NCBI GenBank assembly: GCA_047495785.1
Contig: JBLDXI010000029.1
Span: 930,001 to 994,000, forward strand
Length of the DNA: 64,000 bases
Reading direction: 5' to 3'
Origin: Lepidodermella squamata
Taxonomy: Eukaryota; Gastrotricha
A program made the translations under genes and the position numbers. The notes beneath the pieces are model-generated. The model was not told where the DNA came from and made no database searches. It worked only from the letters and a program-made list of their open reading frames with translations. Of this stretch, positions 10,886-20,600 are shown in pieces; position 1 is the stretch's first letter; every line of letters starts with the position of its first letter.

Positions 10886-10967
10886 CGCTGCCAGTAGGAT
10901 TTGAACCTACGCGCGGAGACCGCATCTGATTTCAAGTCAGACCCCTTAACCACTCGGGCATAGCAGC
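10886..10967 (-). tRNA. tRNA-Ser (anticodon TGA), copy 1
   Basis: An 82-nt type II tRNA with a long variable arm. Acceptor GCTGCTA pairs with TGGCAGC (A-T closing, one G-U). The anticodon arm is TCTGA-CTTGAAA-TCAGA with TGA, and the T arm holds GGTTCAAATCC. A second copy at 57213-57294 differs at one visible position in the variable arm. Confidence 0.95.
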
Positions 10968-11078
10968 TTCGATGAAGATAAAGACTTAAAATCCGCTCAT
11001 AAACAGAATTGTACATCAGCCAAAAACAAAACACAAAACAAACAATAACAAAACACAACCAAACGAAACATCAATTAC

Positions 11079-11596
11079 TTACATTTTATTCAACTTGTTA
11101 CGAACTGTAGCAGTAAATTTAGTGAAAGCTTCGTTGTTTTTGAGAGTCAGTCCGAACTCAGGAGAAAGTAAAGTAGTCATATTAGCCAGTACCTTGACTG
11201 CAGCAAACAGAGCTACACGCCCAGTCTCATCGCCAGCTGCCCACATGTGTCTCATCAGCCTTGTTTGAAACATCTCGTAAGACTCAGCGTCCGGGAGGCA
11301 GTCTTCAAACGTTGCAGCCGAGGCCAAGCCCTTACTTGGATGAGTAATCGTGGCTAGAGCGATGAGAACATTCGCAGTGTTTCGCAAATCAGCCATCGGG
11401 GTAGAAACAGGTTCCAGGATTCTTCTTACGAGAACGAAAACCAAATTCAAAGCAGCGTTGGAGTTTCTCAAACTTGTGCGGTCCACAGGGTCGTCGACGA
11501 CCTTGGCCAGTGCCAGAGCTATAGCTCTCATCACATTGTTATGAGCGTCCAACACAGCTGGATCGCATCGCTTGGAACTCTGCTTACAAACCGCTT
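11079..11596 (-). CDS. Terminal exon of an unrecognised helical protein
   Basis: An open minus-strand stretch of about 172 codons ends at 11079. Its upstream edge looks like a 3' splice site (CTTTTCACAG just before the AAGCGG codons), so this is probably a last exon rather than a whole gene. The peptide is helical and repeat-like (NVMRAIALALAKVVDDP, NLVFVLVRRILEP, LRNTANVLIALATI, ALFAAVKVLANM), reminiscent of ARM/HEAT-type folds, but I do not recognise the family. Upstream exons may be the minus-strand stretches at 14876-15727. In that case the FLYWCH/transposase fragment at 11.5-13.6 kb sits in its intron on the other strand. The join could not be proven. Confidence 0.45.
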
Positions 11597-13611
11597 CTGT
11601 GAAAAGTGCGATCAATGTGTTAAGGTGTTATCATATGTGGCGGTTGATCAAGTCTTGGAAACTGTTGCTGAAGATACAGAGCAGCCAAAAACGCCGAGTT
11701 CGCCACAGGTCGTTAACTTAACTACAACGCCGGCTTTTTTCGGTCATGCCGCGGCCGGCCTCATTCCTGCTACACCTTCGCTCAGCGCCATTGATATGAC
11801 GAAAGCCATAGCAGAGGCAGCACAGCTTGTTTTCGATCGAATTTCGCAACAGCAGCAGCAGCAACAACAGCAAAACCTTCAGCAGCCGCAACAGCTCGTG
11901 CAATTACCGGAAATAGAAGTCGATGCCGAAGCTTTTGACGCTATCGATGAAGTCGAAGTCGAACTCGAAGTCGAAGTGCAGAATGAGACCAGGCAAGAGG
12001 TTCGAATTAGCATGAGCTCAACCACAAAGGGCAAGCCAATGCTGGTTGGTGATGATGGCCATTCTTATCGAGACAACTTGCGGTGTACACGAAAATGCAA
12101 CGGAACAGTCGTCAAAGTCGGTGATAAGTACTACCGCGGAAGTGAGTCGATAAATAACCCGAACAAAAAAAAGTTTATCAAATGCGAGTTTTCTCGTATT
12201 TTTTTTAGATGATTTCTGAGTAGGGTTTTTTGGGATTTAATTTGAAATTAGCGTAACAAGTCGAGAAAGTGAAAATATCGTAAAGTGCTAGAAATATCGT
12301 AAAATGATTCAATTAATTGATTAATTAATTAATAAAAAATGTGCCTCTGCGGTGGGGGTTGAACCATCGAACATTGATGCACCAGCCCAACTACGCCACC
12401 AGCGATCACATAAATGTTGTTGTTTTTATTGGTTTATAAATAACTTGCACTTTGGACTTGGTTGTTTTTGCGACGCCAAGTCCATATTTCATTTTCGAGA
12501 TTTCTTGACATTGCAAAAAATCTCGACATTTTTACGCTAATTTCAAATTAAATCCTAAAGAACTCCAAAACAGCAATTAAAATCACAGGGTCGATATCAG
12601 TCGAAAAAAACGCCACTCTATGAATGGCAGAAAAAGTCGTATTTTGTTCGTGATATCACTGTGCAATTTTTTCATGATAATCAACGTCGCAAAAAACTGG
12701 CACGCGCCGTCTACTTTTTTAGGCATTTCTCGCACTATGACAGAAATACTCCAATAACAGCAATAAAACCTCAAAATGACTGAATGAATCATCGTTGGCG
12801 ATGAAAAAAATAGCCACAAAACCCGTAACAAATAATGCGAATCCAAAAAACTCTTAAACAGTGTGCACTTTTTTGTTCGGGAATTGTTAATTGAAAATTT
12901 AATTTAATTAAAAAGTCACAAAATTATTATTATAAAAAAATATTAAATTTCAAGTTAAATAAATTAAAAATTAAAAAATTAAAAAATTAAATAAATTAAA
13001 AATTAAAAAATTCTTGAAATTGAAAATAATTGAAAATTGAAATTTCAGATTCACATAGCCATGACCGTCGTGATGCAGTGATCCGTAAGCGAGTCGTTCA
13101 AGCTGGGTTGAAGCAAGAATCAGCTGCCAAAGTGAACCAGCCTGTACCCGAGCTGTTCAAAGCTGCCAAGGGAAATCTGGCTAATACGGACCCCGAGGTA
13201 GCTGCGACCTTTCCGTCATTCGAGTCGATGAGCAAATCTCTCTACAAGGCACGCCGGGCAGTATATCCCAAGCAGCCGAAAACGTTGGATGAGCTGAAAG
13301 AAACATGGACGGCGGCTGAGTCTGATGTTAATCACCCTGCTCGAAAGTATTTGTTGTCTCAAGTTAACGCTATGTTTTTACGCTCGCTTATTACGATCGG
13401 AGTTATCGGGTCTTTTTGCCTTTTCGCGACCGACGAAATGTTTGGATTACTCGCGTCGAATGATCGCTGGTTCATGGACGGAACTTTTTCCATAGTTCCC
13501 GATATTTTCTTCCGCATGTCTGTCGAGGGTGATGGTTCGACTCCCGGATGCAACATTTTTATTTGCTTTTTTTTTACTTTATTTTTGATTGATTTATTAA
13601 TTATTTATTAA
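11541..13611 (+). pseudogene. FLYWCH zinc finger plus MULE-type transposase fragment
   Basis: Exon A (11541-12141) and exon B (13049-13611) join in frame across a 907-nt intron (donor GTGAGT, acceptor AAATTTCAG). Exon A has a polyglutamine tract (about 11850-11895), an acidic Glu/Val run, then a FLYWCH-like domain: STTKGKPMLVGDDGHSYRDN, two Cys in RCTRKC, then KYYRG. Exon B supplies the closing SHSHDRR. Exon B continues into the N-terminal part of a MULE-family transposase, with LFATDEMFGLLASNDRWFMDGTFSIVPDIFFRM, the usual WFMDGTFK region that carries the first catalytic Asp. The rest of the transposase is not found downstream, and the frame ends in low-complexity sequence. So it is a truncated transposon or a domesticated remnant. 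The start at 11541 is uncertain because it overlaps the antisense exon. Confidence 0.5.
12233..12555. repeat. Inverted repeat pair inside the FLYWCH gene intron (possible MITE)
   Basis: A perfect 24-bp inverted pair: arm 12233-12256 and arm 12532-12555 (GGATTTAATTTGAAATTAGC plus GTAA). Imperfect complementarity extends on the inner sides (GTCGAG/CTCGAC). The roughly 275-bp interior carries a degenerate tRNA-like segment at 12343-12400. This fits a small non-autonomous DNA element or foldback. Confidence 0.5.
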
Positions 13612-14246
13612 TAAAATGTTCAAATAATTTTTTTTATATTCCTGGCCCTTCTCCTGACTGTCCCATGTGGTCTCGGAGGACGTTTAAAAGGTTCTCATAA
13701 TTAAATAGACTAATTAAACCAAAAGACCAATTCGCCCCCATGTATGATTTTTTCATGGGGCAATTTGGGCGCAATTACCTGGACATACCTGGACATCGCC
13801 TCGGGTCGCGGTTTTTTTCCTTGTCATCACCAAAGGAAATGGTCGAAGGAAAAAATGTCATCTGAACTCAAAACCTTTCCATTGGTTACAGATAATTCCA
13901 TTCAAATGGGTCGTTTTTACCCGCCTAAACTTACCTGTAAAAACTGGCTTGCCGTGACCTCATTTTGGGACATAACTAGCTGAAAATGTTTACAGTCTGT
14001 TGAAGATTATCTGCACATTCAATTCGATTCATGATGACATCAATTTTCGGCCAAATCGCCCCCAGTGCCCATTTCACCCCAAACGACGGTACTATGCTGT
14101 GTGGGAAAGATTGCCTTTGAGCCTTATTTTCGATAGGCGATAATAGAACATGAGACTTCCTGATGGAAAAGGAAAACTGTAACATTCAAATGAGGAAAAG
14201 TTCATTTTTTTCATTTTGATAATCTGGCGACGGCAAAGGTAGGAAC

Positions 14247-14270
14247 TGTGTGTGTGTGTGTGTGTTGTGT
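14247..14270. repeat. (TG)n microsatellite
   Basis: A run of TG dinucleotides with one TT interruption. No coding context; 13612-14870 shows no recognisable gene. Confidence 0.8.
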
Positions 14271-14875
14271 GTTGGAAAATTATAAGGTGATTTGACGGCT
14301 GCTGTTACTACATTCACGTTGTACCACGTGCATATAATATGGCTGATGATGGTATTTTTGTATACAGCTATATAGCTGCTGTAGAGCATGTCGGAGGCTG
14401 ATACCTATTATACGTAAAACATTCAGTCACCTTGCATCTCATCAGCAGTTGTTCATCTTGTTCATTTTTATTTTTTTCATTTTTAATCAGCCCGGGTTTT
14501 TCTGGGATAGTCCCATTTTATTATTACAAGCGGCCGGTTGAGGGTTCAAGAGGCATAGTGTTCATAGTAGTGCAGAGGCGGAAAGGTCACCAGCCGCCGC
14601 CATTTTTGACTGGAAAATAGTTTGAGAACCACTGCTTTACGGTCTTCACTTTCGATCATCACGAGTAGTTGTAAAATGCGTGCTGTTGTTACACACGCTT
14701 TTTGAGATTATCGTCGTGCTGTGTGCGATGAACAGCAACTAATTAGCAACTCTTTTTGCGCCACGCACGTGAGTAATGCGCACGCACAACAAAGCATTCA
14801 AAAATTAATAAAAAATGCGCCTTAATAATTTTCAAATTGCAATTTGTCGAAAGCTGATAGGCTCGCGTCAGTGAC

Positions 14876-15355
14876 TCAAAACACAAGAATTCGTCTATAA
14901 AAGGAAGAAAAGGAAGAGCGCCGCGTCAGAGCCGCGGCGCAATTGGAAGAGCAATTGGAAGAAGAAGGGAAGAGAGAGTGGAAGAATAGGGAAGAATAGA
15001 GGGAAGAAAGAGAGGGAAGAGGAAGAAATGGGACGAGGTTAACGCGCCCGACTATGCGCAGGAAACAATGAGCAGAAACTCTATCCATGTCGAAAATTCG
15101 GGGCTGGTTGGTAATCGCGAAGTTACAAACAGTGAGTATAAATGGCTTCGCTAGTGCGCAAGTCGTTGTACTCTCGCGGAGAATATTCCCGACTAAAGCA
15201 GTCATGTGGTTGCTAATTTTGTTATCACTTATGATGGCATTATAATACCCATCGTTATATTCCGGCCATTTGATTGCCAACGTTTTCAGAACTATTGAAG
15301 ACATCTCAGTAATTGATTGCCGCAGCTTGGTAAAAATTTTCGGCGCGTTCCACAT
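14876..15355 (-). CDS. Unrecognised coding stretch, likely internal exon
   Basis: About 160 open codons on the minus strand. The first two thirds look protein-like and helical (KLRQSITEMSSIVLKTLAIKWPEYNDGYYNA, MTALVGNILRE, LAKPFILTVCNFAITNQPRIFDMDRVSAHCFLRIVGRV). The last third (about 14890-15035) is a purine-rich GGAAGA tract on the plus strand read as Ser/Leu/Pro/Phe, so it is probably not coding; as a long pyrimidine tract on the minus strand it may belong to an intron. It lies just downstream of the Met-starting stretch at 15380-15727, and the two may be exons of one gene. No phase-consistent GT-AG join was found by hand. Family unknown. Confidence 0.35.
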   Translation of the reverse strand: MWNAPKIFTKLRQSITEMSSIVLKTLAIKWPEYNDGYYNAIISDNKISNHMTALVGNILRESTTTCALAKPFILTVCNFAITNQPRIFDMDRVSAHCFLRIVGRVNLVPFLPLPSLSSLYSSLFFHSLFPSSSNCSSNCAAALTRRSSFSSFYRRILVF

Positions 15356-15379
15356 TAGAGAAAGTTTACAGAGAAAGTG

Positions 15380-15727
15380 TCAGTAAAGAAGCTTATGTGG
15401 CAAGAAATACTTAGATATCAAATCGTAACGCTTTCTCTCGAGAAGTTTGGTCACAGTTGAAAAGATCAGCGCCTTGTCGACAGCGGTTGGTATTTCCTTG
15501 GAAAGTGCGCTGTAATCAACTGGCTCAGTCACAATGAAAACGCTGGTTGCAGCGCAAGGCTTGAAATGATTGAGAAACAGCATTCCGTCGAGTTGACCTG
15601 GCCATATGTTCATGTCGATTTTGTCATTGAGGAGAGCCTCGGGATCGAAGCTATCTAAGCAAGCTTGCCATTCTTTGATCGTTTTTTCGTCTGGAACTGG
15701 CCGCGCGGAGGGTTCTTTCTTCGACAT
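15380..15727 (-). CDS. Unrecognised N-terminal coding stretch
   Basis: A Met-initiated frame of 115 codons (MSKKEPSARPVPDEKTIKEW..., LNHFKPCAATSVFIVTEPVDYSALSKEI, VDKALIFSTVTKLLERKRYDLISKYF) with good coding character. It is probably the first exon of the gene whose later parts are at 14876-15355 and perhaps 11079-11596. Two helical stretches and no known motif were seen. I do not recognise it. Confidence 0.45.
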   Translation of the reverse strand: MSKKEPSARPVPDEKTIKEWQACLDSFDPEALLNDKIDMNIWPGQLDGMLFLNHFKPCAATSVFIVTEPVDYSALSKEIPTAVDKALIFSTVTKLLERKRYDLISKYFLPHKLLY

Positions 15728-15795
15728 TTCCTTTTGTTCAGGGTGTTTCTCGATTAAAGTCTATGAGTTAAGAAGTGAAGTACTTGAAATTTGAA

Positions 15796-17087
15796 TGCCG
15801 AAAGGCGCTGCGAGGCTATACTAACAAACAAAGAAGTGCTGAAATAAGTAATATGTACATCAAGCTACTCAAGTGAGAAACGAAAAAGCACTGTGCATTG
15901 AAATGAGCGACGTTAAATCTGCGTCTTCTGTCCTAAAATGTGCGTGCACAAAATAAATTTTAGTCTGACCGAAGAAAATTGATGAAATTAAGGAAATGTA
16001 TCAGGGCTATCGTAAACTACTTTAAGCGCTTGTCTGGAACATTACCATCCGCATAAACGTTGCCAACTTTTGCGGCGTAGTCAGTACCCAAATTGAAATA
16101 TGGGGTAAGCGCTACTATTCCACATCTTGTGAGGAATACTATTATTCCTCACAAGTTTCACATTCTATACAGAGCCTTGTGATGGATGACTACTAATCGT
16201 GATTCACAAGCTGCGGTACATCATTCATCCTCGTATACATTACACACGCTTGCGGCTTTGAGCGGTAACAATCGTGCAATATTACGCGTTGAATAATAAA
16301 CATCGGCTACTTTGGTGGACCGTGTTTCTGCCGTATTTTTCAGAAGCTAAAAATTGGCTAAAAATCTCAACTTGTTCAAGCACCTGAAAAAATGCTCATC
16401 AATTTTTGTAATAGGAAAACTAAGACTTGTGGAGGAAATATTTCGTCGTTAGTGCGGCTAAAAGTCCCATCTCCAAAAAAATTTATTTCGAGATAAATCG
16501 AAAAAAAACAGCTTTATTTGCAAAATTTTCACTACAAAATGCCACTGATGTGAAAAATAGGGGTAATCAAACCCGGCGAATCGAATGGCGCCGGCCATTT
16601 TTACCGGTGACGCATCGTTATTGCACAATTAGGTGGATTTTTTTTCATTTTTTGTTCGTGTTTTTTAAGGTTATGGTTCGAGTCCTTGCGAAAGCATTCA
16701 TTTTTGGCCGATTTTTGCCGACTTATTTTCACTTGGCATCGAATACCGCACTGAGTCATCGCCATTTTTTGTCGTGATCGAATAATTTTTGTGATGCACA
16801 TAGCACCATAATTTTTGTGCCCTATTCGAACTCATGCTTCTGGTGGAAAAAGGATGACCTGGAAAAAAATCCACGAATGTGGAGATGGGAATTTTGATCC
16901 CTGGCGAATTTTGAAATGCGGTTTTCATATTATTGACCAGCGTGAAAAACTGAGTTAGGAACTGGAAAAACCCCATTTCGATTTTTGATTTTTGATGGAG
17001 ATTGGAGATAGGAGATGGAGATCCATGTCAGTTACATCAATGCAATAATCCGCTGCTGGCTTTTACCTTGCTATTTAAATTCTTGCT
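15796..17087. other. Gene-free region with one strong hairpin
   Basis: No convincing gene. A perfect 13-bp stem with a 4-nt loop sits at 16126-16155 (CTTGTGAGGAATA / TATTCCTCACAAG). Reading frames at 16427-16976 on both strands have no coding character. Confidence 0.4.
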
Positions 17088-17529
17088 TATACCGTATTTC
17101 ATCGATTAATAGCCTCCCTCGAATAAAAGCCCCCTCGAATAATTGCCCGAAATTTTCGGCTATTTTGAGCATTAAAAGGTAAATAATAGCCCCCCTCGAA
17201 TAATAGCCACGACATGCTTTGTCCGAAGCATGTAGCGCGCTGGAGGAGAGAAAAAGCTGTCCTACTAGCGTCGCCTTACATTGCTAAGCGGATTAAAGGT
17301 GATGGACATAGGCCGTTGTTTGTGGATTTCGAGGATTAATTAGCGCGGGGTTCAGAAAACAGAGAATTCAACAGTGCAAACAACTTGCGATGATGAAATT
17401 TGCCGATTGCCGATAATTAATAGCCCCCCTCAAATAATAGCCCCCTCGAATAATTGCTTTTTTTTGGACCATTTTCGGTGTTTCGGAAAAATTAGTAGCC
17501 ATGGCTATTATTTGATGAAATACGGTATA
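17088..17529. mobile_element. MITE-like element with terminal inverted repeats
   Basis: The ends are inverted copies: left TATACCGTATTTCATCGATT, right reading AATCAAATGATG-type complement ending ACGGTATA, about 27 bp in all (17088-17114 and 17503-17529). The interior carries several copies of CCCCCTCGAATAATAGCC-like units (near 17113, 17193, 17422 and 17443). At about 440 bp and without coding capacity, it fits a non-autonomous DNA transposon. Confidence 0.65.
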
Positions 17530-17699
17530 TGATAGAAAGAGAGGATTCATTAGACACTATAGAATACAAAAAGCGTAACCACTGAAAAATGCACTTTTCT
17601 CTTTATTAAAGATCTCATAGTTGCACAGCATCACCACCTCATACAACCTCAATTAAATGATTGAAATAAGCTTCAACAAAAAATTCATCAGGTTTTTCA

Positions 17700-20600
17700 T
17701 CACCGCCTGCCGCCTCGGTGTTTACCACCCCGCTGGCCTTTCTTATCGTGCCGCTTTTGTTGCGGCACCGCATCGCCAGAGCCCTGCGCAGCATCGACGC
17801 TACCGTCCAACTTGCGCTTGTTCATAATCGGCTTCGTTTTCACGGTCAACAGCCCACCAGACACTTTGGCGCCACCCTCCTTTAACAACGCCGCAGTCCC
17901 CTCGGCAGTCGCTTCCGCCCACTCTTCATCAGTACCCCGAATCGCGTACTGCTGTAAAGCTTTCATGTCAAAAGTCGGTTTCTTCTGGGTTGCCTCAGCG
18001 GTTTCTTCGGCATCCATTTTCTCTTCAGCCTGAGCAGTTTTCTTGGCCGATTTCTGCGCCTCAGCGGTCCGACTTACCGCCGACTTTTTTGCTTCTACCC
18101 GGTTTTCCAGTCCAGCCTCGATAGCTGTCAACAACTTACGAACACTTCGAGTGAGTAGTGCCAAGACCTGGGTGACTGGTAACGGATCTGCGGGCGGCGG
18201 TGGCGACAGGGCATGCGCGACGTTATCAATCGTTTTCCTCTGAATACCCAACCCGACTAAAATCGCAGCCTGGAGTCGCGAAACTGTCGTTTTACCGCCA
18301 TCAATCAACCCAAGGAAGTACAGCCACGTCAAATTTGGCATCAAATCCGCGACCAAATGGTGATCGACCTGGTTTGAGGCGTACGCGCTCAGACGGCGTA
18401 GGTCATGCGGGGAAAGCATGACATCGACTGAATTGATATCGATCTCGCTCGGGTTGCCAGCGACGTTGGTAACGCATTCGATCAAATCAAGAGCGAGGAG
18501 GGGTGGGAAGGATTCGGCGAAGGATAAACCGAGTAGGGCTAACAACCGTCGCCTGAAATCAACGCAATAAGCGACTAGCCAAGACGGCGGGGTGTTATCG
18601 TCGCTGTCTTCGCTAGGCAAAGACTTGAGCATGATGCAAGAATGTTCTCCGGTCACATCCGAAGCAGTTTGGCGGAGGTAGAGCGGGACAAAACCAGCTT
18701 TTCGCCAAAATTTGAATAACTGACCGTCAGATCCTAAGCCGTAGCTAACTGATAGGTAGTTGATAGGACCCTCCGGGCGTCGCTCCGTCAGTCGAGATAG
18801 CAGAGGTGGGATTTTCGAGTCGTGGCCATTAGCGGGTGAGTCATCGCTGGGAATGTACATTTTGCCGGCGTAGTACTCACCCAGAAGGCGGATAGCTCGA
18901 GAGCCGTAGCCCATGCGCCCGAAATCCGGGTTAGTCGCAATGCGGACGATTCGCGCGCCTGATAGAGATGTGGCGAAATTTGTGTCTTGGTACTGCTGCG
19001 ACAGCGTCCATGGCACGAGATCGCCGGCTGGTCGTTTGCCTCGAGCCAGGCTTTGCATGACAGCTTGCTTCGAAACTCGCCCTTCCAAAGCGACCTAAAA
19101 GGTGAAAAACACGATTAGAAAACATTCCAATGCAGTAGTTAGTAGCGCAACGATATTTCAAGCTTTCAACTGTTTGCATTCGATTCACGGATTTTCCCAA
19201 ATAAAAATTACTATAGCGTAAGAGAGCAATTAACCAAGGAATTCGAACAATTTCATGGCCGAAATATCATAGATTGTCAGACCTTTTTGGGCATTTTCAA
19301 GCGGAAAATAGGCTTGGAAATCGTTGAAAATTGCAAGAGACTTGGAAAAAAATTTCACTGGGACCACTTACAGATGTTCTTTGGGTGTTTAACACTTTTC
19401 TCAGTCAAGTGACTCGACTTTTCTCCTTTTAACATGAAAGCGAATTGCTCACCTGAATAACGCAGAGCACATCGGGTAGTTCAGCACTGCCAACGCCTTC
19501 AGGCAAAGGAGCCAGCAGCACGAAAATGTGATGAGCCGGCGCGTCTGCCAGCAACTGCATGTCATTCGGCGAATTTTTGTAATGCGCCGCAACGTAGAGC
19601 GACCAGACGCGGCTGAGGAACTTCTCGGCGCCGCGGTGGTACGAAAACAACGCATCACGGTTGACGTAGAACAGTTCGCAGGCGTCTGGAGGCGGGCAGA
19701 TTGATTTTGTAGACAACGCTGGGTTGTTGTCGACCTCGATTTCAGTCACGTCGAGGCACAAAAACCGAGTTAGCCACTTTTCGACCGGATCGTCGTTGCC
19801 ATAACGAATCGGCTCGTTCAATGCTAATTCATGCAATCGCCGCTGGCTAGAAACGGGAAATAAGCAAAATAGTTTATTGGAAGTTTTACATCATGATGAT
19901 CTCCTGTTTGGTACCAAATTTTGGTAAAATCGAAATCTTTCAATTGGATGACTTGGACTTATCATCTCAAATCAGCTATCAAATTCTCGTAAATTTTGAG
20001 ATAGTATTCCGTGTTTAACCAATTTTGAGTTTCAGCTTGATCGGTGCTTCACTGATGAAGAATTTTTGTTGATTCTAGTGAAAATGGACTGTATGAATAA
20101 ATTCAACTTGGCTGTCGAAGGGACTGGAACCTTAAGGAAAGGTTCAGATGATTATTATACAGATCTTCCAAATGGATCAATCAAAAATTAGCATTTTCAA
20201 TTGCCAAAACGATAAGACCAGTGTTACCCCTCATGGTTTTAAATATAAAGTTATCCAAATTTACGATGAGCGGAACCTCATTCGAAATGTGTCAAATTTT
20301 GATTTCCAATTAATTCTAAGAATTCGGGGTAATGTATGATTTCTTAGGTAAACGCTACGTCTTGCACAGAATTTTACGCTTAATTTCAAAATAATTTATT
20401 TAGAATTACGATAGCCTACAATAACATCTTTGGAAGTTCTGAAAAGTGGTTTCAGGCTCAAAAAATATTCTGAAACTTGGTACCGCAACAGAATTAGGTT
20501 CCGTTAACAAGAGAACTAATTCGAAAATATCTCGCACGCGCTTGAACTAATTTGAGCCCCAAGCTTGGGTTCGAATAATACAAAAATAGAATATAAGATA

